In this document: positions 1-5,769 of the stretch, one piece after another
Position numbering within the stretch: position 1 is the stretch's first letter
How the letters are laid out: each line of letters begins with the position of its first letter
Assembly: GCA_937892105.1 (NCBI GenBank)
Contig: CALAUZ010000162.1
Coordinates: forward strand, 1-6,523
Reading direction: 5' to 3'
Length of the DNA: 6,523 nt
Source of the DNA: an uncultured Fretibacterium sp.
GTDB taxonomy: Bacteria > Synergistota > Synergistia > Synergistales > Aminobacteriaceae
Made by a program: the position numbers and the translations under genes
Notes under the pieces: model-generated
Database searches by the model: none
What the model was told of the DNA's origin: nothing
The model's input: the letters and a program-made list of their open reading frames with translations, nothing else

Positions 1-126
1 GTATCAGTGCTAACAAGGGCGACAAGGTAGTATTTGTTTGAAAATGGATTAGGGGGAGTTGCAAGAGATAATAAAGTTTTTGGCTTTGCGCCAACATTAG
101 GGAATGAGGGGAAGGTACATCTTTGA
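1..126 (+). pseudogene. Possible C-terminal fragment of an unknown plus-strand gene, frameshifted and cut by the window edge
   Basis: Frame 3 reads ISANKGDKVVFV and then meets TGA at 39-41. If one T of the TTT run just before is skipped, the reading continues in frame 1 as ENGLGGVARDNKVF, then GFAPTLGNEGKVHL, and ends at TGA-TAA (124-129). The joined peptide looks protein-like, and the double stop would suit a real gene end. However, the minus strand is also open across this stretch from an ATG near 191 to the left edge, so the coding strand is not secure. I do not recognise the family. The gene start lies outside the window. Confidence 0.3.
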
Positions 127-358
127 TAAATGTATATATTTTTGTGGGCACACAGTTGCTTCGGTCGCTCGCCGAACATATTATTTTTCATTAAACCCGT
201 ATCTAAATAACGTCTAGGTTTAGGCACAAGAGCCTTTGGCCAGTAGCAAAAGAATAAAAGTATTGGGAATTAGTGTGTTTATATGAATCTGAATGAATAA
301 GGGGTAATATTTACCAACGAAGTTTTTGAAAGTGAATAAGCTGGCGAACTACCGAAGT

Positions 359-373
359 ATCGGCCCCGGCTTC
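359..373. repeat. Left arm of a 15-bp perfect inverted repeat, GC-rich
   Basis: ATCGGCCCCGGCTTC at 359-373 is the exact reverse complement of GAAGCCGGGGCCGAT at 678-692. The arms are 304 bases apart in an otherwise AT-rich stretch. They could bound a small non-autonomous element, or be two inverted copies of a dispersed intergenic repeat. Confidence 0.55.
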
Positions 374-389
374 CCGTCCCCTTAAATTG

Positions 390-421
390 CCCGACTATTC
401 TAGGTATTCGGGGTAGTCGGG
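390..421 (+). terminator. Stem-loop, weak candidate terminator
   Basis: CCCGACTA (390-397) pairs perfectly with TAGTCGGG (414-421). Three further pairs, two of them G-U, extend the stem inward around a loop of about 10 bases. The plus-strand sequence after the stem, ATATTCTTATT, is only moderately T-rich, so the terminator reading is tentative. It lies about 260 bases after the stop of the edge fragment. It could equally be a structural element of the repeat-bearing region. Confidence 0.35.
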
Positions 422-677
422 ATATTCTTATTGCGCCCCTCTTGATGATTTACACAGTCTATCTCCCTGTGTGCAAAACTTAAACCTGCCAGTCAGCCCG
501 ATTTATACCTACAAGCCGCAAGGATAGCTCTATTTTGCGTTTTATTTCTGAAGACGGAAATCAACCCTCCCTTCTATTCCAGATAAACAAACTATTCTAG
601 ATAGACAAATTTCGTTTCTATGACTGAGTGTCACTTCTTCTTTAAGCCCACAGAGCCATGTATGGCATTTTTCTTCA

Positions 678-692
678 GAAGCCGGGGCCGAT
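678..692. repeat. Right arm of the 15-bp inverted repeat, also half of a small hairpin
   Basis: GAAGCCGGGGCCGAT matches 359-373 in reverse complement. Locally, GAAGCC (678-683) can also pair with GGCTTC (698-703) around a 14-base loop. On the minus strand, just beyond this arm, lies AAGGAG followed by a ten-codon mini-ORF (MSPASGVAEA, 727-695) whose TAA precedes the repeat. This arrangement looks like the edge of a dispersed repeat rather than a gene. Confidence 0.5.
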
Positions 693-1130
693 TTTTAGGC
701 TTCAGCCACGCCGGAGGCGGGGGACATTTTTTTACACTCCTTAAAAATGCACAACTGAAACCGACGAAATAAAACCAAAATAATGGGCTACTCTCAGTGC
801 CGGAATTTTGGTAGAGTCGCAAAAGTTTTGTTAGTTTTTAATTTAACCTTATGCTGACTGGAATGATGCGATATCAACAACTCTTTCGAGCCACTACCGG
901 AATTTTCACAGCATTCGCAACCGTAACACCATCGCAAGCTCTAAACGGAAAACGGAACTGGTGCGTTTTTAGACCGAAATAATCATACCTTCTACATACG
1001 TTATAGGCAGCTATAGGTAACCACAGTCGGCCACAGTCAGTTATAAGCAAAACATCGGCATCGTATGTTCAGCTTTATCATCTCTTGTTTGAATCTCAGA
1101 ATAGTATCAACAGAATCGTTGCTGTAGACG

Positions 1131-2102
1131 TTAAACCTGAGAACTGCGCTGTGATGCAATAATATCTGTCGATCTATCTTCCGATATAACTACACAGATG
1201 CAATCAGTTCCATTCTTTTCCTGATTCTTGACGACGTGTATCCAGAGTTATACTTGGCTCCTCTGCCTCTATTTGAATTTTCTACTGCGATTCCGTCAAG
1301 AATTGCTCCTATAGCGTAAGCATTTCCATCAAAGTTCAAAAGAACAGCCCCGTCTATACTCGTAATTCTAAATATATACTCATCAGGAAAATCAGTAAAA
1401 TTTATTTTTTCTATGCGAATAGCTCGTCCTACTGTGCCTAATCTTTCTGCCTCAACTTCAGCATTTCCGGTAAAAACAAGCATCGTTCCGTGTGTTTGCC
1501 TCTGAGCCTTCTTGATAATATCGAAGATCTTGCTACGCTGTTCTTCTGTGATAAAGGATATTTTTTCTACAGAATCAGTTCTTGGTTCATCATGCTTGAA
1601 TGTGAAATAAACGCCATCGTATGAAACAATTTCTTTGTTCTTAAATTCTATACGCCATTTGAGGTAATCAAGAAATACCAGTTTTGCAAAAGCACCTGTT
1701 TTATCTTTTCGTTTTAGCCCAAACACCTTCCAACCGTTCAAATCGCTATAAAAATAAACTGTTTTATTCTCGAGACATATTCTGACTAACTTTCTGACAG
1801 CCACGATAGGCATATCACTAGATGACATTTCTACATACTTTCTTAGCTCCCTTACGTTGACTTCATTTATGTCACATTGATTTGTGAATACTACCTCACA
1901 TTCGCTACGCAGTAAATCATCAAATGCCTTTTCGAGGGAAGCTATTTCGCTCTCATAATTAAAGGGAGTAGCTTCATCAATATAAAAGCAGTTTATATGC
2001 ATCAAAGATGCGACTTGCCCGAAGCAATGCTCCTGTATATCCTGGCTCATATTGAATGAGAAAATCCTTGTTAGCACGCTCAAATTTTTTCGTTTCAAAC
2101 AT
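1131..2102 (-). pseudogene. Diadenylate-cyclase-like (DAC/DisA_N) protein with N-terminal sensor-like region, two frameshifts
   Basis: DAC domains join two ATP molecules into cyclic di-AMP; a divergent branch sits behind variable sensor domains in conflict or signalling loci. I read the gene in three frames. It starts at ATG 2102 as MFETKKFERANKDF and continues LIQYEPGYTGALLRASRI up to an A4 run (plus strand 1984-1987). One extra base there moves it into a second frame, IDEATPFNYESEIASLEKAF, which holds most of the protein. This frame contains the DAC motifs HGTMLVF, SIDGAVLL (DGA), AIGAILDG and RGRGAKYNS in place of the classical RHR motif. A base missing between about 1216 and 1245 then returns to the first frame, giving the expected terminal strand CICVVISEDRSTDII and TAA at 1133-1131. 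The middle frame alone is open at 2098-1190 as a 302-aa TTG-start ORF, which lacks the true N and C termini. Reconstructed length is about 323 aa. The start overlaps the upstream gene by 8 bases (ATGTTTGA), and no strong Shine-Dalgarno is visible, suggesting coupling. Family assignment is firm; catalytic activity and whether the frameshifts are real are not. Confidence 0.8.
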
Positions 2103-2723
2103 TGCTGATATGATTAACGTGAAGAGCACTGGATACTCGCTTCGTATATCTTTCTTTATTGAAAGAGTTTTTTATTCTGAATGAGAGAATTCTTAACCCA
2201 TCATCCGTTTTTATCTGCTCAGTTAATATGCTTTCATTTTTTACCTTCGCATGTTCAAGATATAAAGGAATATGAATATATTCATCATTTACGTTAATGC
2301 ATTGTTCTTTATTTATTGGTACAATTTCATAATAAACACACGCAGAGCCTTGCGAGCTTAGTTCTTCGACCTGTGAATTCAAAAGGTTGTAGCAACTATA
2401 AGAATATATCAGAATCAAATGATATTCTGCCGAAGAAATATTTTCGTCCAAATGGCACTTCTTCTATCATATATTTATGAAAAAAATCTGCATAGATGAT
2501 ATGTTTCACACCCTTAATATTATTTTCTTTTAAGAAAGAAATCATAAGAAAGATTACCCTGAGTGTTATTACCATCTGCCGAATGGAACAAAACAATACT
2601 TTCAAAAAAGGATCGTGTAAAAAGTTCATGTGAATAGCTAGGTAATAATGTTTCATCTATGTATTGGCCTTGTTCGACATCTATTGAATAGCTTTTTATT
2701 ATGTTTTCGATTAATCCAGTCAT
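2095..2723 (-). pseudogene. Unknown protein of about 208 aa overlapping the DAC gene, broken by two frameshifts
   Basis: I do not recognise this family. ATG at 2723 follows AGGTG by six bases. The first frame gives MTGLIENIIKSYSIDVEQGQ and runs to SYDFFLK. One extra base in an A4 run (plus-strand TTTT 2528-2531) would move it into a second frame, ENNIKGVKHIIYADFF then HKYMIEEVP. One extra base near AAA 2450-2452 (plus strand) moves it into the third, LDENISSAEYHLILIYSYS and onward to stop TGA 2097-2095. Each piece is open past the join only briefly and reads as protein on one side of it, which is why I treat them as one gene. The protein is soluble-looking, with an aromatic core (HLILIYSYSCYNLL) and no clear signal peptide or catalytic motif. 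It ends 8 bases inside the DAC gene, so the two were probably co-translated, making it a candidate partner, regulator or effector of the nucleotide signal. Undamaged relatives would be needed to define it. Confidence 0.6.
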
Positions 2724-2764
2724 TTTGTACACCTAAATCAATAAGACAAAAAATTTCCGCACCC

Positions 2765-2836
2765 TTAACTCGACAATCTATCGCACGAACGTGCAATTAA
2801 AACTCTCATCTTTGTGATTGATTTTACTGTTGGCAT
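2765..2836 (-). CDS. Possible 23-aa leader-type ORF with a very strong ribosome-binding site
   Basis: GAGGAAGGGGG is followed six bases later by ATG (2836). The frame reads MPTVKSITKMRVLIARSCDR and ends LSS before TAA (2767-2765), 41 bases upstream of the ATG of the DAC partner gene. The coding stretch contains a small perfect stem, GCACG-AA-CGTGC, at 2783-2794. No family is recognisable. It might be a leader peptide, or the surviving start of a decayed gene that kept its ribosome-binding site. The purine run is the main evidence. Confidence 0.3.
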   Translation of the reverse strand: MPTVKSITKMRVLIARSCDRLSS

Positions 2837-2878
2837 TTGTTGCCCCCTTCCTCGTTGTTAATTTTATTATCTCACCGA

Positions 2879-2884
2879 TGTCAA
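2879..2884 (-). promoter_or_regulatory. Weak candidate -35 element upstream of the short ORF and DAC pair
   Basis: On the minus strand TTGACA (2884-2879) is a perfect -35 hexamer and lies upstream of the short ORF and the DAC pair. The following sequence is AT-rich (GATAATAAAATTAAC), but no good -10 hexamer stands at the 16-18 base spacing. The closest is TTAACA at 17 bases. This is only a position to test. Confidence 0.2.
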
Positions 2885-2954
2885 CGTGCCCACAGTAATC
2901 ACAGCGTCTTTATCACCGTTAGTTTTCTATCCCCGCTAATGTTTCTTCAAAAAA

Positions 2955-3160
2955 ATGTTAAAAAGAAAAATGCTGATGTATCCTTAATGCATCTCTAAAT
3001 TAACATAAGTAACATGCTTTTGAAGAAATATTGTTTGCGTTTATTGTCGCCGCAAGCCTTACCTGTTCTCAAAATGGTATATCAAGCGTCGTTTCAGTTT
3101 TGTTGCCATAACCTGTTACAGCCGCTAGTCCGTTTTGTTTAACGCCTGTGTTAATCCAAA
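2955..3160 (-). pseudogene. Possible decayed BspA-like leucine-rich-repeat fragment
   Basis: Downstream of the 129-aa ORF the minus strand reads NGLAAVTGYGNKTETTLDIP, a stop, and then EQVRLAATINANNISSKAC in the same frame. This resembles the repeat seen in BspA-like surface proteins, roughly a VTGYTG..., TIP..., VTAIG..AF pattern followed by K.LTSV. In a neighbouring frame HVTYVNLEMH continues past another stop as GYISIF, which fits the next strand and loop. There is no start codon or ribosome-binding site, and there are several stops, so if real it is a relic of a longer gene. The resemblance is by eye over about 50 residues and could be chance. Confidence 0.3.
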
Positions 3161-3163
3161 AAC

Positions 3164-3553
3164 TCAACCGTATATCCTTGTGTTAATGCCTCCCAAACCT
3201 TCGCTCTCAGTTTCGATGAAGGAATTTAACCAGTTAATCACATCTTGATAGCCTGCGACTTCTGTGTCAAGTTCATTATTCTTTGCATCGTTGCCGTTAT
3301 TCCTGTTATTCACAGCAGACTTGTTAGCCTTCTGCTCAGCACTCTTGCTTGCGTACCTAGCGGCAAAATCGAAAAAAAGTACAAGGTTAGCTATCAACAC
3401 ACTAAACACACACTTGACAAAATTATCGACTTCATCATTGATTCCTTTCCTTCCCAACTCGGAACTGTTAAGAATGTTCTCATTTGCAAACTGTAAGCCA
3501 GAATTTATGGTAAGTTGGTAGAAATAATGGGACAACAAGCGTTTTGAATACAA
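3164..3553 (-). CDS. Unknown 129-aa protein, or the second half of a gene split by an in-frame TAA
   Basis: Not a family I recognise. The frame begins at TTG 3553, only two codons (CCC CCG) after the TAA that ends the 103-aa ORF, and in the same reading frame. No Shine-Dalgarno sequence precedes the TTG, so independent translation is doubtful. Visible parts are an N-terminal stretch SKRLLSHYFYQLTINSGLQF, a strongly hydrophobic helix CVFSVLIANLVLFFDFAARY at about residues 48-67 that could span the membrane, an Asn/Lys-rich linker (KSAVNNRNNGNDAKNN), and a C-terminal AGYQDVINWLNSFIE helix. The last segment resembles GSYLNFVNDINTWLNND in the preceding ORF. If the TAA were a sense codon, the two ORFs would form one protein of about 235 aa. 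It may instead survive by reinitiation. Stop is TGA 3166-3164. Confidence 0.55.
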   Translation of the reverse strand: MYSKRLLSHYFYQLTINSGLQFANENILNSSELGRKGINDEVDNFVKCVFSVLIANLVLFFDFAARYASKSAEQKANKSAVNNRNNGNDAKNNELDTEVAGYQDVINWLNSFIETESEGLGGINTRIYG

Positions 3554-3559
3554 CGGGGG

Positions 3560-3871
3560 TTACGCCAGTATTGCATAAGCTTCGGATACATAACTTTCGC
3601 TTTTACCCTCATCACGACTTTTAGCAATTAGAGTGCTTAGAGCATAATCATTATTGAGCCACGTGTTAATGTCATTCACAAAATTCAGGTAAGAACCAAC
3701 TTGATGTTGATTCAATTTCCTATTTTCAGCCCGATGCGACTTGAAAGCATCTAAGGATTTGAAGGAGCTAAAGTCTTTCTCGTTAAGGGCGGCTGTCAAT
3801 GTTCTGATATGCCTTTTGAAGGAATTGAAGAGCGTGGTGTAAGGAGTGCTTTTATTGTTGTTGCTTATCAT
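3560..3871 (-). CDS. Unknown 103-aa protein, third small gene after the insertion sequence
   Basis: Not a family I recognise. I chose ATG 3871 (MISNNNKSTPYTTLFNSF) because AAGGAG sits seven bases before it. An in-frame ATG at 3889 (MSRSLE...) is possible with the weaker AAGGAAAT site. The sequence is hydrophilic and helical-looking with no membrane segment, and has repeated basic and aromatic positions (SFKRHIRTL, SSFKSLDAFKSHRAENRK) and a GSYLNFVNDINTWLNND helix. It follows the 174-aa gene by 36 bases and probably shares its transcript. It ends at TAA 3562-3560, after which the same frame stays open for a further 131 codons. The current ORF may therefore be the N-terminal half of a longer gene truncated by a nonsense codon. 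Confidence 0.6.
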   Translation of the reverse strand: MISNNNKSTPYTTLFNSFKRHIRTLTAALNEKDFSSFKSLDAFKSHRAENRKLNQHQVGSYLNFVNDINTWLNNDYALSTLIAKSRDEGKSESYVSEAYAILA

Positions 3872-3878
3872 TTCTAAA

Positions 3879-3884
3879 CTCCTT
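3879..3884 (-). promoter_or_regulatory. Ribosome-binding site AAGGAG for the 103-aa ORF
   Basis: AAGGAG on the minus strand lies seven bases before ATG 3871. It favours this start over the in-frame ATG at 3889. Confidence 0.55.
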
Positions 3885-3907
3885 GACATATGGAATATTT
3901 CCTTGTT

Positions 3908-4432
3908 TTACGTCCTCTTGAACCATTCTTCATAAACTCTGCGAGTATTTGAATAAGGACTTTGAATGTCGGCATAATACTTTTTATGGGCATCAGACTC
4001 GACAAGTTTCCTAATGTCACTCTTGTACATCTTCTCGAACCTATCTCTATCAACCTTACTGTCCAAGTATTTAGCGCAAGCATCTTCATAAGCGTTACGA
4101 TAATTCTCTTCAGAAAGTTCAAGTGCGGACATTAAAGTTTTATCTCGTTTTTCTACGTCCTGATACTTTTGTTTCTCCAGAGCCACCATTATTATTTCAT
4201 GGTTAGATTCATTAATCGCATTCCTAATCTGTGTTTCCAATGCCCCTTGAGCCGTTAAAGTTTGCGTATTCACCATTTCGTTGTAACGACTGGTTAGATT
4301 GATGCTCTGCTCGGTTAGGGCTATATTCTGCTTCGTCAGTTTGATGTTCTTGAAAAAACTGAACAGAGCAACTCCGGCCATAATGACCTCAGCAATATTG
4401 GCCGAGATGCTTAGAAATGATTCCCATGTCAT
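3908..4432 (-). CDS. Unknown 174-aa membrane-anchored coiled-coil protein
   Basis: Function unknown. I chose ATG 4432 because GGAGG sits eight bases upstream. A longer frame from ATG 4492 would add 20 residues and overlap the preceding gene. Residues 6-26 (FLSISANIAEVIMAGVALFSF) form a single hydrophobic segment after a short N-tail. It is followed by KNIKLTKQNIALTEQSINLT and a long heptad-like helix to about residue 115, typical of a membrane-tethered coiled coil. The C-terminal part, ENYRNAYEDACAKYLDSKVD followed by RDRFEKMYKSDIRKLVES and a final RRVYEEW, has the look of a conserved module I associate with accessory-region proteins of unknown function. It resembles DUF4760-like membrane proteins in layout, but I cannot confirm that. 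It probably sits at the inner membrane facing the cytoplasm, in one operon with the flanking small genes. Confidence 0.75.
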   Translation of the reverse strand: MTWESFLSISANIAEVIMAGVALFSFFKNIKLTKQNIALTEQSINLTSRYNEMVNTQTLTAQGALETQIRNAINESNHEIIMVALEKQKYQDVEKRDKTLMSALELSEENYRNAYEDACAKYLDSKVDRDRFEKMYKSDIRKLVESDAHKKYYADIQSPYSNTRRVYEEWFKRT

Positions 4433-4440
4433 GATTTGAA

Positions 4441-4445
4441 CCTCC
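4441..4445 (-). promoter_or_regulatory. Ribosome-binding site GGAGG for the 174-aa gene
   Basis: CGGAGGTTCAAATC precedes ATG 4432 with an eight-base spacing. It decides this start over ATG 4492, which has only GAGGG before it. Confidence 0.7.
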
Positions 4446-4475
4446 GAATATATACAATAAGCATTAAAGATGTTG

Positions 4476-4682
4476 CTAACGCCAGCATTCATAACTTTCC
4501 CTCAAGACATTTGAAATCTCAATCGCCTTGGTATTGTCAAATTCCTCATTGATTGCCAGAAGTTCAGCAACTATAGTCTCTTTTGAAAACTTGGAATGGC
4601 AAACCTCATAAATTTTCTCACAAATTATTGTCGAAGAGGCAAGCCTTTCGACCTGCTCAGATAAGTATTTTCTTAGTGTCAT
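4476..4682 (-). CDS. Unknown 68-aa protein, originally coupled to the ligase-nitroreductase gene
   Basis: Not a family I recognise. ATG 4682 has GGAGGT (4696-4691) eight bases upstream. The product is small, soluble and helical (MTLRKYLSEQVERLASSTII, later KETIVAELLAINEEF), with three cysteines and no membrane segment. Its ribosome-binding site lies just outside the left end of the IS630 element. If the element and one TA copy are removed, the nitroreductase frame reads through this site and stops at TGA overlapping this ATG (ATGA), so the gene was translationally coupled to the upstream fusion protein. It is now separated from that gene by 1.1 kb of IS, and any transcription must come through or from the element. 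A gap of 43 bases separates it from the preferred start of the 174-aa gene. Confidence 0.7.
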   Translation of the reverse strand: MTLRKYLSEQVERLASSTIICEKIYEVCHSKFSKETIVAELLAINEEFDNTKAIEISNVLRESYECWR

Positions 4683-4700
4683 TGCTTTTTACCTCCGATA

Positions 4701-4712
4701 TGTTTACTCTAA
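4701..4712. repeat. Left terminal inverted repeat of the IS630 element
   Basis: TGTTTACTCTAA adjoins the TA at 4699-4700. Its TTTACTCTAA matches TTTTATCTAA of the right end at 8 of 10 positions. Confidence 0.5.
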
Positions 4713-4714
4713 TT

Positions 4715-5281
4715 CTATTTCTGTATCTTAATAGCATTAATTATCCATGACCACGATACAATAGAATATACAGTTTCAGGCGCATTTTCCAACCTTTGTA
4801 ATTCACACAAAAGATGTTCTTCAAGTTCGTTGATATCTGAAAATGCTCGATTATAAAAACCTTTTTCCCGTATTTCATCCCATATATTTTCTGTTGGATT
4901 TAATTCAGGCGAATAGGGAGGCAATATTTTTATCTTAATATTTTCTGGAATTATCAAACTTTTTGATTTATGCCAACCGGCTCCGTCCATTATCATCAAG
5001 ACTTTTTCATCTTTATGGCGTGAGGAAATTTCTTCAAGAAATATTTGCATTATTTCTGTATTGCATCCCGATAATATAAGACTTTCAAAACTCCCGTCTT
5101 CTACGCTTACAACCCCGTAAGCATAGACATACTGCTGACTTACCAAGACACGGCAGACTGGCCTTTCAGGTTTTGCACACCAGCTGCTGTGAAGCTGAGA
5201 TATTCGACCAAATCGCGCCTCATCTTGAAACATTACTCGCAAATGTTTGTCTTTTGCCCAATTTTTACGAATTTCTTCCAC
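4715..5281 (-). CDS. IS630 transposase, catalytic half (OrfB frame)
   Basis: This frame carries the DDE_3-type RNase H-fold catalytic domain that cuts and joins the element ends. The triad is visible: D20 in FQDEARFG, D99 in MIMDGAGWH, and E131 in PYSPELNPTENIW, the last being the usual IS630 signature before the final acid. The nominal start is a GTG, but the natural product is probably a fusion with the upstream frame. The -1 frame is open back through LEKKLQTDVEEIRKNW to the A8 slip site at 5301-5294. Joined to OrfA the transposase would be about 351 aa, normal for the family. The frame ends at TAG 4717-4715, 14 bases from the left end. All catalytic residues are present, so the element could be active if the frameshift works. 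Confidence 0.88.
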   Translation of the reverse strand: MEEIRKNWAKDKHLRVMFQDEARFGRISQLHSSWCAKPERPVCRVLVSQQYVYAYGVVSVEDGSFESLILSGCNTEIMQIFLEEISSRHKDEKVLMIMDGAGWHKSKSLIIPENIKIKILPPYSPELNPTENIWDEIREKGFYNRAFSDINELEEHLLCELQRLENAPETVYSIVSWSWIINAIKIQK

Positions 5282-5769
5282 ATCCGTCTGCAGTTTTTTT
5301 TCCAGTCTTCCTGCTTTTTCACATCGGCTTTTACATGACGCTTATCTGGAACTATTTTGCGCCAGTTATGTCTATGTACAAGTTCATAAACTGACGATAA
5401 GCCTACGTGGCGACCAAGGTATTTTTCCAACTCTTTATGAATTTCTCCTATCACAGGAATTTGTCCTGCACTGGCTTTTGAAGCGAATGACTGCAAAAAT
5501 TCTTTTTCCTGTTCTATGGTCATATTGGCATGATGACGACCTCCGCGCTTATTTATAACAATAGTGCCTCCTGCTTTTATAAAGGCATTCCTGTTCCTTG
5601 ATACCCAGCCTGTACTTCGTCCAACAGCCTGAGCTGTTTGTTCTAATGATAAACCTTCTAACGGAAGTATTACTGCCTGATAAATTCTTATTTCGCCTAT
5701 CGTTTTTGCCTTAGACAAAAGTTCCCTTGCTTTATCTAAAAATTCTTCTCCCTTTGGTGTCCTTGCCAT
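5233..5769 (-). CDS. IS630 transposase, DNA-binding half (OrfA frame, 178 aa)
   Basis: This is the N-terminal part of an IS630 transposase, which recognises the terminal repeats. ATG 5769 follows GAGGGAGAG at a suitable distance. A first helix-turn-helix is seen at about residues 40-68 (LEGLSLEQTAQAVGRSTGWV), with a basic KRGGRHH linker, and a second at about 103-135 (PVIGEIHKELEKYLGRHVGL then SSVYELVHRHNW). The frame runs past the A8 run and stops after KTNICE at 5235-5233, so about the last 20 residues are out-of-frame tail if slippage yields the full protein. OrfA alone would be a DNA-binding protein without catalytic residues and could act as a repressor, as in other two-frame insertion sequences. 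Its first codons overlap the end of the interrupted nitroreductase frame. Confidence 0.87.
   Translation of the reverse strand: MARTPKGEEFLDKARELLSKAKTIGEIRIYQAVILPLEGLSLEQTAQAVGRSTGWVSRNRNAFIKAGGTIVINKRGGRHHANMTIEQEKEFLQSFASKASAGQIPVIGEIHKELEKYLGRHVGLSSVYELVHRHNWRKIVPDKRHVKADVKKQEDWKKNCRRMWKKFVKIGQKTNICE
5293..5301 (-). promoter_or_regulatory. Probable -1 slip site joining OrfA and OrfB (A8 followed by C)
   Basis: In the OrfA frame the minus strand reads TGG AAA AAA AAC TGC. This contains the heptamer A-AAA-AAC in the correct phase for tandem tRNA slippage. A one-base backward slip gives TGG AAA AAA AAA CTG CAG and enters the OrfB frame with no intervening stop. RNA polymerase slippage on A8 would give the same product. 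I see no obvious downstream pseudoknot. A single missing A from sequencing is the alternative. Confidence 0.65.

Larger units (their letters stand above)
130..1130. other. Roughly 1 kb with no intact gene
   Basis: No frame longer than about 60 codons has a convincing start and protein-like composition. Short open stretches occur on both strands. One is a 51-codon plus-strand frame ending at TAA 1160-1162, and another is a minus-strand frame around 870-1010. None can be assigned to a family, and some are mutually overlapping shadows. The stretch contains a hairpin at 390-421, a GC-rich inverted repeat (359-373 and 678-692), and a near-perfect tandem of the 10-mer CCACAGTCGG/CCACAGTCAG at 1021-1040. 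It is best read as intergenic and decayed DNA beyond the 3' end of the minus-strand cluster. Confidence 0.5.

Noticed and set aside
631..822. Minus-strand 63-codon ORF
   Set aside because: It overlaps the GC-rich repeat arm, has proline- and lysine-rich low-quality composition and no good ribosome-binding site. It looks like a chance frame through a repeat.
1021..1040. Tandem 10-mer as an iteron or CRISPR-like repeat
   Set aside because: There are only two copies, with one mismatch and no further units nearby.
1007..1162. Plus-strand 51-codon open frame
   Set aside because: It has no start codon with a ribosome-binding site and overlaps the 3' end of the DAC gene on the other strand. It is protein-like in places but unassignable.
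1040..1192. In-frame continuation of the 302-aa DAC frame past TAG, as a readthrough extension
   Set aside because: The other frame over the same bases gives the family-typical VVISED strand, so a frameshift explains the end better than readthrough.
2048..2098. TTG 2098 or ATG 2050 as DAC starts
   Set aside because: The peptide they give before IDEATPF is less protein-like than the ATG 2102 frame, and a stop lies just upstream in the TTG frame.
3245..3521. Plus-strand ORFs of 83 and 85 codons
   Set aside because: They are shadows of the 129-aa minus-strand frame, with no ribosome-binding sites and with hydrophobic composition typical of antisense frames.
4433..4492. Longer start (ATG 4492) for the 174-aa gene
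   Set aside because: It would overlap the preceding gene and has a weaker site, whereas GGAGG is well placed before ATG 4432.
5173..5558. Plus-strand ORFs opposite the transposase
   Set aside because: They are antisense shadows of a clearly recognised IS630 transposase.
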